64,000 bases of DNA from Nocardia sp. NBC_01327 (GTDB lineage: Bacteria > Actinomycetota > Actinomycetes > Mycobacteriales > Mycobacteriaceae), in NCBI RefSeq assembly GCF_035958815.1, contig NZ_CP108383.1, forward strand, positions 5,828,001-5,892,000. The letters run 5' to 3'. Position 1 is the first letter of the stretch, and each line of letters begins with the position of its first letter. The translations under genes were made by a program, and so were the position numbers. Positions 23,107 to 32,240 of the stretch are shown here, one piece after another. Under the pieces are notes generated by a model. The model was not told the DNA's origin. It did no database searches and saw only the letters and a list, made by a program, of their open reading frames with translations.

Positions 23107-24819
23107 GTGACCGGTCTGCGAGCCGAGGATGCGCCGGTCATCAAGGGTGATCGGTACAAATGGGTGGCACTGTCCAACACCACCCTGGGCATGCTGATGG
23201 CCACGCTGGACGCGTCGATCGTGATCATCGCGATGCCCGCGATATTCCGGGGTGTCGGGCTGGATCCGCTGACTCCCGGCAATATCAGTTATCTGCTGTG
23301 GATGATCATGGGTTATCTGCTGGTCACGGCGGTGCTCGTGGTGGCGTTCGGGCGGCTCGGCGATATGTTCGGCCGGGTTCGGATGTACAACCTGGGGTTC
23401 GCCATTTTCTCGGCGGCCTCGCTCGCGCTGTCACTCGATCCGATGACCGGCAGCTCCGGTGCGCTGTGGCTGATCTGCTGGCGACTGGTGCAGGCTGTCG
23501 GCGGCGCGATGCTGATGGCCAATTCGGCGGCCATTCTCACCGATGCCTTTCCCGACGAACAGCGCGGAATGGCGTTGGGCGTCAACCAGATCGCGGCGCT
23601 GGGCGGGCAGTTTCTGGGGCTGGTGCTCGGGGGCGTGCTCGCGGCCATCGACTGGCGGGCCGTGTTCTGGATCAATGTGCCCATCGGCGTGATCGGCACC
23701 ATATGGTCCTACCGCAGCCTCCGGGAAACCGGTGTCAGCAGGCGAAGCCGGATGGATTGGTCCGGAACCCTCACCTTCACCGTGGGTTTGGCCGCGATCC
23801 TGGCCGGGATCACCTATGGCATTCAGCCCTACGGCGGGCACACCATGGGGTGGAGCAGTCCGCTCGTGCTCGCCGCGATTCTCGGCGGCGTCGCGCTGCT
23901 CGGGCTGTTCTGCCTCATCGAAATGCGGGTGACCGCACCGATGTTCGACCTCGCGCTGTTCCGCATTCGCACCTTCGCGGCGGGCAACTGCGCCGCCCTG
24001 CTGACCGCCATGGCACGCGGCGGACTGCAGTTCATGCTGATCATCTGGCTGCAGGGTATCTGGCTGCCGCTGCACGGCTACGACTATGCCGACACCCCGC
24101 TGTGGGCCGGCATCTACATGCTGCCGCTGACCGCGGGCTTCATGCTGGCCGGTCCGCTCTCCGGCCTGCTGTCCGACCGTTTCGGCACCCGCCCCTTCGC
24201 CACCGGCGGATTGCTGGTGATGGCGCTGTCGTTTGCCGGATTACTGCTGCTGCCGGTGAATTTCGACTACCCGGTGTTCGCGGCGCTGATTCTGCTCAAC
24301 GGCATCGGCCAGGGCGTGTTCTCCTCGCCCAATACCTCCTCCATCATGAGCAGCGTGCCGCCCGCCCGGCGCGGCGTCGCCTCCGGCATGCGCGCGACAT
24401 TCCAGAACTCCGGCATGTCGCTGTCGATCGGAATCTTCTTCTCGCTCATGATCACCGGCCTGGCCGCGCGCCTGCCGCAGTCGCTGGCGGGCGGCCTGCA
24501 ACAGCAGGGCGTTCCCGCCGACGTGGCCACCCACCTCAGCCAATTGCCGCCGGTGGCAACGCTGTTCGCCGCGTTCCTGGGCTACAACCCGCTGGGCCAC
24601 CTCCTGGCCCCCAGTGGCGTCCTGAACACCATTCCCGCCGACCACGCCCAAAAGCTGACCAGCACCACGTATTTCCCAGAGCTGGTCGCCGGCCCGCTGC
24701 ACCACGGACTGATCATCGTGTTCTCCGTCGCGACGGCCATGACGCTGGTGGCCGCGATTGCCACCATGCTGCGCCCCAACGACCCGGGCAAAGTCCGCGC
24801 CCCTATTAACGAGGGCTGA
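23107..24819 (+). CDS. DHA2-family MFS multidrug exporter
   Basis: 570 residues with about 14 hydrophobic segments, a proton-driven exporter of the inner membrane. TM1 carries GMLMATLDASIVIIAMPAI, the DHA2 motif; GRLGDMFGRVRMYNLG is the loop 2-3 motif A, and LGVNQIAALGGQFLGLVLGG matches motif C of exporters. A large loop with a Gln/Pro-rich part precedes the last helix. Close relatives are annotated as EmrB/QacA-type drug pumps; the substrate is unknown. The start is GTG 23107. Convergent with the following minus-strand operon. Confidence 0.88.
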   Translation: MTGLRAEDAPVIKGDRYKWVALSNTTLGMLMATLDASIVIIAMPAIFRGVGLDPLTPGNISYLLWMIMGYLLVTAVLVVAFGRLGDMFGRVRMYNLGFAIFSAASLALSLDPMTGSSGALWLICWRLVQAVGGAMLMANSAAILTDAFPDEQRGMALGVNQIAALGGQFLGLVLGGVLAAIDWRAVFWINVPIGVIGTIWSYRSLRETGVSRRSRMDWSGTLTFTVGLAAILAGITYGIQPYGGHTMGWSSPLVLAAILGGVALLGLFCLIEMRVTAPMFDLALFRIRTFAAGNCAALLTAMARGGLQFMLIIWLQGIWLPLHGYDYADTPLWAGIYMLPLTAGFMLAGPLSGLLSDRFGTRPFATGGLLVMALSFAGLLLLPVNFDYPVFAALILLNGIGQGVFSSPNTSSIMSSVPPARRGVASGMRATFQNSGMSLSIGIFFSLMITGLAARLPQSLAGGLQQQGVPADVATHLSQLPPVATLFAAFLGYNPLGHLLAPSGVLNTIPADHAQKLTSTTYFPELVAGPLHHGLIIVFSVATAMTLVAAIATMLRPNDPGKVRAPINEG

Positions 24820-24844
24820 GTTCGCCGGCGTCCGGCCTGTCAGA

Positions 24845-25345
24845 TCAACTGGTCTCCAGCGACTTCCGGATTTCGGTCGCGATGTCGAGCTGGGCGCGGG
24901 CGGCGGCCAGACCGGCCGTGGTGTCGGCGGCGGTGCGCTGGGTGGCGGCCGAGATGTATTGGGCTACACCGGATTCGATGGATGCAACGGCATCGGTGGC
25001 CAATTTCAGTTGATCGGCGGCGGCCGCGGGCGGGAGGGCGGCCATGGCTACCAGGCGGTCGTCCCAGGACAGGGCGGCCTGTTCGAGTTCGGCGCGCAGG
25101 ACGAGGGTGGTGCCGTCGTCGAGGGCGTCGGCGGTGCGCAGGGCGGTCATGGCATCGCGCAGGCGGCGGTGCAGGCGCGGCGCCGGGTCGTGGGAGCCCG
25201 CCCAGGAGGCGGGGGCCCGGGTGGGGGTGCCCGGGACCACCTGATTCGCGGCGCCCACCGCCTGCTTCTGACGTTTCGAGAGCAGCGCTATGCCGCCGCC
25301 GATCGCTACGACAAGCACGATCAGAAGTACGAGCACCCACACCAT
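24845..25345 (-). CDS. Small membrane-anchored helical protein
   Basis: 166 residues, starting at ATG 25345 after a GAGGG site. One N-terminal transmembrane helix (VWVLVLLIVLVVAIGGGIALL) precedes a soluble, Ala-rich helical domain (about 50-165). No family recognised. It lies 17 bp after the zinc-ribbon gene, third in an operon with the SPFH gene. By position it recalls small membrane partners in the Bacillus YdjFGHI envelope-stress module, but no sequence similarity is claimed. Confidence 0.75.
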   Translation of the reverse strand: MVWVLVLLIVLVVAIGGGIALLSKRQKQAVGAANQVVPGTPTRAPASWAGSHDPAPRLHRRLRDAMTALRTADALDDGTTLVLRAELEQAALSWDDRLVAMAALPPAAAADQLKLATDAVASIESGVAQYISAATQRTAADTTAGLAAARAQLDIATEIRKSLETS

Positions 25346-25362
25346 CGCTACACCCTCATCCG

Positions 25363-26871
25363 CTAATTGTGGTGTCCGGGCGCCGTATTCGGCGGCCGGG
25401 GCACCGTGGTCCGGCTGGTGGCCGTGTGATGGCCGTGCAGTCCGTTGTACACCAGGATGATCGCCACGATGGCGACGAGCACCGCCACGATCAAGGCAAT
25501 GATCTTGATCTTGCTCCAGGGGCGGTCGCCGGAAACCTCGCCGGTGAGGCCGTTGATGTACACCTGGTACGGCTTGTCCATATAGACGACGGTCAGCAGC
25601 CAGATCGGCAGCAGCAGATGCTTGTAGGCCAGCCAGTTCCACGAGGTATTGGACTCGTGGACGATCTGGCGGTCGCCGCCGATCGCGGCGTGCACCGAAC
25701 TCTCGATCGCCTGCTCCATGCGCTGCTGCGCCTCGGGCAGCGACTGTTCCGCGTCATTGTCGTAGGTGCGGCACAGGTGACCCGCGACGAATTCCGGTGA
25801 GTACGAACGGGCTTCCTCGACCGGCCAGGGCTCCAGCGCGCGAATGCGCGAGCGGTTCAGGTTCTCGTTGGCGAGCACCGGGAGATCCGCGAACTGATTG
25901 CTCACCTCACCGGAGGCCGGAAACCAGCGGGTACGCGTCTCGTAGATCGGATCGCCGTCTTCATCGGTGCCGGTCCGCACCTGATAGTCCTCGCCGCGCT
26001 CACCCTGGTACCAGGTGTCGGTATCGGCGTCGTAGGTGAAGTACGCGGTGTAGAGGCTCGAGAATGCGCCGATCCGCCGGTACTTGCGGAACTTCGACGG
26101 TGCGAACCACCGTCCGGAGACCCACTTCTCGACCAGATCCCGCGCCTGCTTCTCACCGACGTGGAAGGGCAGCAGCCCGTCCACCGGGAGCCGGGCGGGC
26201 GCATTGTGCACATCGTCGCGCTGGATGGGCGTCGCGCAGTAGGGGCAGCGGGTGGCGGTGAGCGTGCCGTTGAAACCGGTTGTCCCACCACAGTTCTGAC
26301 ACTTCACCTCCCACTCTCCCGTGACCTGCGGCCCGGCCTGACCGGCCTGGATCTGCCGCAGCTCCGCGATGGCCGATCCGAGCTCGCGCGCCTGCACCGG
26401 AGTGTTCGGCACGGTGATGGCCGAGCGATTACCGCAGTTGGGGCACAGCAGATCCTGTCCCACCGGATCGAACCCCAGCTGCCCACCGCACGACGAACAC
26501 GGATAGGTGCGCGTCTGCTCGGTGGTGTGCAGCATGGCGCGATCGGGAACCGGCGGCGGCACCGGCGCTGCCGGAGCAGCCTCCGGAGGCGCAGGCACCG
26601 GGGCCGTGAATACCGGCTGCGCGTACCCCGCCTGCGGCGCGTATCCCGATTGCGGCGGAAGTGGCGGCGGCGCAGCGGCTCGAGGTTGCCCGGCCGGAAG
26701 TGGCGGCGGGCCGGAAGACGGCGCACCGGCCGGGGGCAGTGGCGGCGGGGCGGCGGGCACCGGCGGAGTCCACGGCCGCGGCTCCGAGGTCGGGAGCGGC
26801 GGCGGGGCGGCCGATCCCCGAGGGGGAAGCGGTGGGGGTGCGGCCGGGTACGGCGGCTGGTTGTCGTTCAC
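25363..26871 (-). CDS. TFIIB-type zinc-ribbon membrane protein with PPPLP repeats
   Basis: 502 residues. Residues 1-110 are Pro-rich with five PPPLP motifs. Two zinc ribbons follow: CSSCGGQLGFDPVGQDLLC..C near 125-147 and CQNCGGTTGFNGTLTATRC..C near 190-213. A conserved middle region (GRWFAPSKFRKYRRIGAFSS) leads to a C-terminal domain, with a hydrophobic stretch KHLLLPIWLLTVVYM and a terminal helix IIALIVAVLVAIVAIILVY. Relatives such as B. subtilis YdjG work with an SPFH protein in membrane-stress complexes. The gene starts with GTG and sits 160 bp after the SPFH gene. Confidence 0.8.
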   Translation of the reverse strand: MNDNQPPYPAAPPPLPPRGSAAPPPLPTSEPRPWTPPVPAAPPPLPPAGAPSSGPPPLPAGQPRAAAPPPLPPQSGYAPQAGYAQPVFTAPVPAPPEAAPAAPVPPPVPDRAMLHTTEQTRTYPCSSCGGQLGFDPVGQDLLCPNCGNRSAITVPNTPVQARELGSAIAELRQIQAGQAGPQVTGEWEVKCQNCGGTTGFNGTLTATRCPYCATPIQRDDVHNAPARLPVDGLLPFHVGEKQARDLVEKWVSGRWFAPSKFRKYRRIGAFSSLYTAYFTYDADTDTWYQGERGEDYQVRTGTDEDGDPIYETRTRWFPASGEVSNQFADLPVLANENLNRSRIRALEPWPVEEARSYSPEFVAGHLCRTYDNDAEQSLPEAQQRMEQAIESSVHAAIGGDRQIVHESNTSWNWLAYKHLLLPIWLLTVVYMDKPYQVYINGLTGEVSGDRPWSKIKIIALIVAVLVAIVAIILVYNGLHGHHTATSRTTVPRPPNTAPGHHN

Positions 26872-27030
26872 TGGAGCTCACTCGAGGTGACGGAAGCGAC
26901 GGTTACACCGTTGCTGCGGAGAGACTTTCAGGTGCGCCGACGATACCGGCGTGGTGACGTATTCGCCGCCCACGCGGGCATGTCTCGCCGGCGCACCCGC
27001 CGGTCTCGTGGATGGTGTTCGCGCGCGGCG

Positions 27031-28194
27031 CTAGTGCGGCGGCAGCGGCGGCGGGGTGCCCGGTAGCGGCGGCGGCGCGGCGAAGAGCGTCTGCAGCGCC
27101 GGGACGGTGGAGGCGGCAACCCAGCCCGCCATGCCCTCGGCCCACACATTGGTATCGCGGGTGAGCTGTCCGGCCGAAACATACTGGCGCAGTTGCTCGA
27201 TCGGGAACGGCCCGGCCGCCTGCCCGCCATTGTCGAAGTGGAAGACCTGCTGACCCGGCAGCGGCGGCGGCGCGGCCTGCTGCGGCGCGGCGGCCTGCTG
27301 CGGCGCGGGCTGGGCGAATCCGCCCTGCATCTGCCCGGCCATCTGCCCGCCCAGCACCATTCCCATTCCGGCCTGCATGGCGGCACCCATTCCCCCGCCG
27401 GGGTTCTGGGCGGCGGCGAGCATGGCGTCGGCGGCCTGCATCTGCTGATACCGATTGAGGTCGACATTGTTCATGAACCCGCCGGCCTCGACACCGCGGG
27501 CGACACCGCGCGTCATGGCCTGCTGGATCTCCTCGGGCAGCGAGATCGACAGCGTGACCTGATCGACGCCGATGCCGAATCCGGACAGCCGCTGCGCCAC
27601 GAATTCGCCCAGCTTGCCGGACAATTCGACCTGACGGCCCTGCAGATCGATGGCCCCGAGCCCGCTCGCGAGCACCATATCGGAGAAGGCCAGCGCCATA
27701 TTGTTGCGCAGCGTCTCGCTCAGCACATCGGCGTCGACCTCGGCATTGGTGCCGATCATCTGCCGCAGGAACACCTCGACATCGGTGACCTTGACCATGG
27801 CGGTGCCATTGGCGCGGATCTGCACCATCCGGAAGTCGGGATCGCGCACGGTGACGGGCTGCGGTGTCCCCCAGCGCATATCGGTGACCGGGCGGGTATT
27901 GATGAAGTACACCTCGGACCGGAACGGCGAATTGAAGCCGTACCGCCACCCCTGCAGGGTGGACATGATCGGCATGTTCTCGGTGGTGAGCGTGTAGTGC
28001 CCGGGCCCGTACTGATCGGCCAGCTGCCCCCGGTAGACGAAGACCGCGCGCTGGCCCTCCCGGACGATGAGTTCCGCACCGTTCTTGATCTCGTTGTCGT
28101 AGCGCGGGAATCGCCACGCCAAGGTGGTGCGGGTGTCGTCGAGCCACTCGATGATGTCGACGAATTCGCCCCGGATCATGTCCATCAGGCCCAT
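27031..28194 (-). CDS. SPFH-domain protein with C-terminal GYF_2 domain (YdjI-like)
   Basis: 387 residues. The N-terminal SPFH/band-7-like region (about 15-250) is of the YdjI 'virion core' type: DDTRTTLAWRFPRYDNEIKNG, VREGQRAVFVYRGQL and WGTPQPVTVRDPDFRMVQIR. A Gly/Met/Gln-rich linker follows. The C-terminal GYF_2/DUF4339 domain (about 315-370) has AAGPFPIEQLRQYVSAGQL and VWAEGMAGWVAAS. Three PPPLP motifs flank that domain. The ATG at 28194 follows AGGAG. First gene of the operon; likely organises membrane patches for stress responses, by analogy only. Confidence 0.85.
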   Translation of the reverse strand: MGLMDMIRGEFVDIIEWLDDTRTTLAWRFPRYDNEIKNGAELIVREGQRAVFVYRGQLADQYGPGHYTLTTENMPIMSTLQGWRYGFNSPFRSEVYFINTRPVTDMRWGTPQPVTVRDPDFRMVQIRANGTAMVKVTDVEVFLRQMIGTNAEVDADVLSETLRNNMALAFSDMVLASGLGAIDLQGRQVELSGKLGEFVAQRLSGFGIGVDQVTLSISLPEEIQQAMTRGVARGVEAGGFMNNVDLNRYQQMQAADAMLAAAQNPGGGMGAAMQAGMGMVLGGQMAGQMQGGFAQPAPQQAAAPQQAAPPPLPGQQVFHFDNGGQAAGPFPIEQLRQYVSAGQLTRDTNVWAEGMAGWVAASTVPALQTLFAAPPPLPGTPPPLPPH

Positions 28195-28369
28195 GAAGTC
28201 TCCTGTTCCTCCCTTCGGGCACAGCGCCCGCCCTGCGCGAGTATCGCACAGGCGTGTAAACGCTCGTGTCCCACGCGAACTGCTATCGCACGCAGGTACC
28301 CCCGGTGTTATCGCACTCTGCTGACCAGCGGGTTCGGCCCGGAAATGACGACCTCCGCCGGACAGGACA

Positions 28370-28404
28370 ATGGCCCGCGGGGGGAGCATCTCCCCGCGGG
28401 CCAT
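28370..28404 (-). terminator. Hairpin downstream of the SDR gene
   Basis: ATGGCCCGCGGGG (28370-28382) pairs with CCCCGCGGGCCAT (28392-28404), 13 bp with a 9-nt loop, 11 bp after the SDR stop on the minus strand. There is no clear T run, so a strong hairpin without the classical tail, as often in actinobacteria. Confidence 0.65.
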
Positions 28405-28415
28405 CGCTCGAAAAG

Positions 28416-29240
28416 CTACTTGCGGCCGGTGAACTCGTCCATGGAGTGATAGACGCCGACGCTGTTGAGGTAGAAGTCGCGCACCTTCAGCGGCAGCAGT
28501 CCGGAGATGGCGCGGTTGAGCCGCGAGGTCCAGGGCAGCACCACCAGCGCCGCACCCTTCTTCATCTCCTCCCAGGAGGTGTTCACGACCTCCTCCTGCT
28601 CCAGGATGGGGGTGAACAGGAAGCCCTTGGCGCCGTCGAACATTCCGGTATTGATGTAGGTCGGGCAGACCGTGGTGAACTTGACGTGCTCGTTGCCGGA
28701 CTGCTCCAGCTCCAGCCGCACCGAGTCCGACCAGCCCAGCGCCGCCCACTTCGAGGCCGCGTACACGCTCATGCGCGGATTCGCGACCAGCGCCGCCGAG
28801 GAGGCGATGTTCAGCACCCGCGCCTCGCCGGAGTTCTTCACCATGGCCGGCAGGAACTCCAGCGTGATGTACATGGGCGCAAGGGAATTGATGGCCATGG
28901 TCTTGTCGATATCGGCCTTGTTCTCGGTCTCCCAGAAGTAGCCGTTGCCGCGCACGATGCCCGCATTGTTGATCAGCACATCGATATCGCCGACCTGCTC
29001 GCGCACCGCCGCGCCGTGCTCGGCAATGGCATCACGGTCGGAGACGTCGACCACATAGTGGTGAATGCTGCTGCTGCCCAACGCCGCAAGCTCGGCGGCC
29101 GTCTCCTTCAGCGCCTGCTCATTGATATCCCAGAGCACCACGTGGGCGGCCTGTTCGCGCACCGCTCGCTCCGCGAACGATTTGCCCAGGCCCATAGCGG
29201 CGCCCGTGACGAGGACCTTCTTGCCCGCTACGTTCTTCAT
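28416..29240 (-). CDS. Short-chain dehydrogenase/reductase
   Basis: 274-residue Rossmann-fold oxidoreductase. Cofactor motif VTGAAMGLGKSFAERA, the NNAG motif (LINNAGIV), catalytic Ser in NIASSAALV and YxxxK in SVYAASKWAALGWSD. Asp in VVLWDINEQ after beta-2 suggests NAD(H) preference. Substrate unknown. It follows the semialdehyde dehydrogenase gene by 34 bp on the same strand and is presumably part of the same TetR-controlled unit. Confidence 0.88.
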   Translation of the reverse strand: MKNVAGKKVLVTGAAMGLGKSFAERAVREQAAHVVLWDINEQALKETAAELAALGSSSIHHYVVDVSDRDAIAEHGAAVREQVGDIDVLINNAGIVRGNGYFWETENKADIDKTMAINSLAPMYITLEFLPAMVKNSGEARVLNIASSAALVANPRMSVYAASKWAALGWSDSVRLELEQSGNEHVKFTTVCPTYINTGMFDGAKGFLFTPILEQEEVVNTSWEEMKKGAALVVLPWTSRLNRAISGLLPLKVRDFYLNSVGVYHSMDEFTGRK

Positions 29241-29274
29241 ACCCTGCTGCTCCCCTGTATCGATTGTCCGCGAA

Positions 29275-30846
29275 TCACTTCTGCCGCAATGACTTCATGA
29301 CGCCCAGGTAGACCGTCATGGTCTTGGCCCACAGCTGCTCCGACATACCGGGCAGCGGGGCGATGGGCAGCATGCGCTGCACCGCGATGGTCTGGGTGTC
29401 GACGTACTTGAGCAGGCCCTCCGGACCGTGCCGGCGACCGGTGCCGGAGATGCCGAGCCCGCCGGACGGTGCGGCCACCGAACCCCAGGCGGCGATGAAG
29501 CCCTCGTTGACGTTCACCGAACCGGCATTGACGCGGGCGGCGATCTCGCGTCCGCGGTCCGTATTCCGGCTCCACACACTCGCATTGAGGCCGTAGGCGG
29601 TGTCATTGGCCTGGGTCACGGCCTCGTCATCGCTGGCGACGCGGTACACCGAGACGACCGGGCCGAAGGTTTCCTCACGGAAGACCGTCATCCCCTCGCG
29701 CACATCCGCGAGAACCGTCGGCTCGTAGAAGTACGGGCCCAGTTCGGGGCGCGCCTTACCGCCCGCGAGCACGGTCGCGCCCTTGGCGACGGCATCGTCG
29801 ACATGCTTACTGACAGTGTCGATCTGGCGCGGGAAGGTCAGCGAACCGATCTCGTAGTCGAAGTCGAGGGTCTTGCCGAGCGTGAGCTTCTTGGTATTGG
29901 CCACGAATTCGGTGACGAACTGGTCATACACCTTGTCGTGCACATAGATTCGCTCGATCGATTCGCACAGCTGCCCAGCCGAGGCGAAGCACGCGCGCAC
30001 CGCGATCTTGGCGGCGGCGGAGACGTCGGCGTCCTCCAGCACGAGCAGCGGGTTCTTACCGCCCAGTTCGAGGGAGTAGCCGATGAGCCGCTCACCCGCC
30101 TGCTGCGCGATGGTGCGGCCGGTGGCGCTGGAACCGGTGTAGTCGACGTAATCGGCGCGAGCGATGACCTCGGGGCCGAGCTTGGCGCCGCGGCCGAGGA
30201 CGGCCTGCCACAGGCCCTTCGGCAGTCCCGCGCGCTCGGCGATATCGATGGCCCACAGCAGCGTCAGCGCGGTCTGATTGTCGGGGCGGCCGATGACGGC
30301 ATTGCCCGCGAGCAGTGCGGGCAGCGCATCCGAGGCGCCCAGTGCGAGCGGATAGTTCCACGGCGAGATCACGGCCACCACGCCCTTGGGCCGGTTGCGA
30401 ACCTCGACCTGGGTCAGCAGCGGCATGACGCCGCGCGGCTTGCGGTGCGCGAGAATGCGTTTGCCCTCGGCGGCGTAGAAGCGGGTATTGACCGCGACAT
30501 CGGAGACCTCGTCGAACGCGTGCACGCGCGACTTGCCGGTCTCGATCTGCACGATATCGAGAATGGTGTCCTGCTCGGCGAGCACCAGATCGTGAATGCG
30601 GCGCAGCAGTGCGGCGCGCTCCCCGACCGGCACCTTCGCCCACGTCTGCTGGGCGCTGCGCGCGGTGGCGAAGGCGGTCTCCACATCGGCGACCGAGGAC
30701 TGCGGCAGATCGACGATCTTGCGGCCGGTGGCCGGGGCGAAGACCTCGACCGACGGCGCGCTGCCCGCGACCGCATGGCCGAGCAGTCGCTGTACCAGGT
30801 CGAACGGCAGTGCATCGGCGGCGGCGAGCTGCGGGGCAGTCGACAT
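29275..30846 (-). CDS. gabD2: Succinate-semialdehyde dehydrogenase (GabD2 type)
   Basis: 523-residue aldehyde dehydrogenase, close in size and pattern to mycobacterial GabD2. Features: VVAVISPWNYPLALGASDALPALLAGN (coenzyme region), YTGSSATGRTIAQQAG, LELGGKNPLLVLEDAD with the general-base Glu, and the catalytic Cys in GQLCESIERIYV. It would oxidise succinate semialdehyde, or another aldehyde made available by the neighbouring SDR, to the acid. The ATG-led gene is divergent from a TetR gene with two operators between them. Exact substrate is inference. Confidence 0.83.
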   Translation of the reverse strand: MSTAPQLAAADALPFDLVQRLLGHAVAGSAPSVEVFAPATGRKIVDLPQSSVADVETAFATARSAQQTWAKVPVGERAALLRRIHDLVLAEQDTILDIVQIETGKSRVHAFDEVSDVAVNTRFYAAEGKRILAHRKPRGVMPLLTQVEVRNRPKGVVAVISPWNYPLALGASDALPALLAGNAVIGRPDNQTALTLLWAIDIAERAGLPKGLWQAVLGRGAKLGPEVIARADYVDYTGSSATGRTIAQQAGERLIGYSLELGGKNPLLVLEDADVSAAAKIAVRACFASAGQLCESIERIYVHDKVYDQFVTEFVANTKKLTLGKTLDFDYEIGSLTFPRQIDTVSKHVDDAVAKGATVLAGGKARPELGPYFYEPTVLADVREGMTVFREETFGPVVSVYRVASDDEAVTQANDTAYGLNASVWSRNTDRGREIAARVNAGSVNVNEGFIAAWGSVAAPSGGLGISGTGRRHGPEGLLKYVDTQTIAVQRMLPIAPLPGMSEQLWAKTMTVYLGVMKSLRQK

Positions 30847-30892
30847 TGGTCGCCCTCTCGAGGAGTCGGACGCGGGCTGGCCCGCTATTTAC

Positions 30893-30925
30893 TGAACACC
30901 GATGTTAGGTGAACACTAGTGTTAG
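30893..30925. promoter_or_regulatory. Tandem TetR-type operators
   Basis: TGAACACCGATGTTAG (30893-30908) and TGAACACTAGTGTTAG (30910-30925) are near-identical palindromic boxes starting 17 bp apart; the second contains the perfect 12-bp palindrome AACACTAGTGTT. They lie between the divergent gabD2-like and TetR genes, the usual place for an autoregulating TetR repressor. Confidence 0.75.
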
Positions 30926-30976
30926 ATTAATAGGCGTGACGCACCTCATGTCAAGCCGTACGCGCGGTGGCCGCCC

Positions 30977-31648
30977 ATGACAACGGCCTCCACGGCGGCC
31001 CGTCGCGGCCGCCCGCCGCAGACGGCGCAGCAGGCCGATCAGGTGCGCGCGCGAATCGTCCTGGCCACCGCCGACGTCTTCGCCGAACACGGTTCGCGCG
31101 GGCTCAGCGTCGCCCGCATCATCGATGCGGCCGGGCTGGCCCGGCCGACCTTCTACCGCTACTTCGCCAATGCCGTCGAACCCCTGCACGCGGTCCTGAC
31201 CCTCTCCAACGACGATCTGGTCGGCGGCATTCGCGCCGCGCTCGATCGCACCGAAGAGCCGGTTCAACTGGGCATCAATATGATCGAGGCCTATCTCTAC
31301 TGGGCGAGTGGCCACGGCCCGATGCTCTCCCCGCTCTTCGCGGAATTGCACGATCCCGGCTCGCCCGTCTCGTCCTATCGGGAGCGAGCCCTGGACGATA
31401 TTCGCGAACTCGTTCGCACCAAGTTCGTCGAGCTGAGCCGACCGGTACCGGCTCCCCTGGATCTGGATACCGCCCTGCAAACCTGCGAATTCGTGGTCTA
31501 CCGGATTTCCGCGGGCGGCGAACCCGGTCCCGAGACCATCGCGGCGGCCCGCCTCACCATGATTCGCAGCGTCCTGGTCACCCTCGGACGCCGCGAAGAC
31601 GTCGAATACGCCCTGACAATTCCCGGGCTCTTCGCCGCCGACAGCTAG
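30977..31648 (+). CDS. TetR-family transcriptional regulator
   Basis: 223 residues. The N-terminal DNA-binding domain (about 20-70) reads VRARIVLATADVFAEHGSRGLSVARIIDAAGLARPTFYRYFAN in pieces typical of TetR, with the recognition helix before TFYRYF. The C-terminal ligand domain is unassigned. It probably represses the divergent aldehyde dehydrogenase/SDR genes and itself through the two boxes just upstream. An inducer such as an aldehyde or fatty-acyl derivative is possible but unknown. Confidence 0.9.
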   Translation: MTTASTAARRGRPPQTAQQADQVRARIVLATADVFAEHGSRGLSVARIIDAAGLARPTFYRYFANAVEPLHAVLTLSNDDLVGGIRAALDRTEEPVQLGINMIEAYLYWASGHGPMLSPLFAELHDPGSPVSSYRERALDDIRELVRTKFVELSRPVPAPLDLDTALQTCEFVVYRISAGGEPGPETIAAARLTMIRSVLVTLGRREDVEYALTIPGLFAADS

Positions 31649-31755
31649 CGCAACCCGCTCACCAGCTAATTTCGCGCGCGGAGCAAATCGCGGCGTTCGC
31701 CTGCCGGACCGGCCAGGTTCCCGGCGCCGTGCCCGAATTGCACCTACCGTGGTTT

Positions 31756-32217
31756 ATGCGAACTTTCGTTCACCTGCTGCTTTTCGCCTGTGCCATTGTC
31801 ATTGCGGTCGGCACATTCGGTCCGCTGCTCGGCACGGTCGAGGCCCGGCATGTCCGGCTGTCGGATCTGCGGAACGGCTTCGGTTCCGGGCAGACCATCG
31901 ATCAGGCCGGCAATCAATCCGTGTCGCTGGTGGTATCGCTGGCCATCGTGCTGCTCGGCGTCGCGGCCGTTGTGCTGCTGGCCGCGCTCTTCGGTTCCCG
32001 GGTGCTGGGTTGGCTGGGCGTACTGGCCGGGCTGGCGAGCCTGGGCGTGCTCACCTGGCGGCTCGACGAGCAGTTCGATCATGAGCTGCGCACGGACTAC
32101 CGCACTCTGCTGAACGGCAGTTGGGGTCTGTACCTGGTCGGCGGCGGGCTCGTCGTGGCCCTGCTCTGCCTGCTGGCTCCACGCGAGCGGGTTGTTCGCG
32201 CCATTCCGCGCAGCTAG
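31756..32217 (+). CDS. Four-helix membrane protein of unknown function
   Basis: 153 residues with four predicted membrane segments: LLLFACAIVIAVGTFGPLL, LVVSLAIVLLGVAAVVLLAAL, VLGWLGVLAGLASLGVLTW and GLYLVGGGLVVALLCLLA. A polar loop between helices 1 and 2 (HVRLSDLRNGFGSGQTIDQAG) is probably extracellular. Start ATG 31756. No family recognised; convergent with the monooxygenase gene. Confidence 0.72.
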   Translation: MRTFVHLLLFACAIVIAVGTFGPLLGTVEARHVRLSDLRNGFGSGQTIDQAGNQSVSLVVSLAIVLLGVAAVVLLAALFGSRVLGWLGVLAGLASLGVLTWRLDEQFDHELRTDYRTLLNGSWGLYLVGGGLVVALLCLLAPRERVVRAIPRS

Positions 32218-32240
32218 GAGCCGCAGTAGAGGATGGTCCG

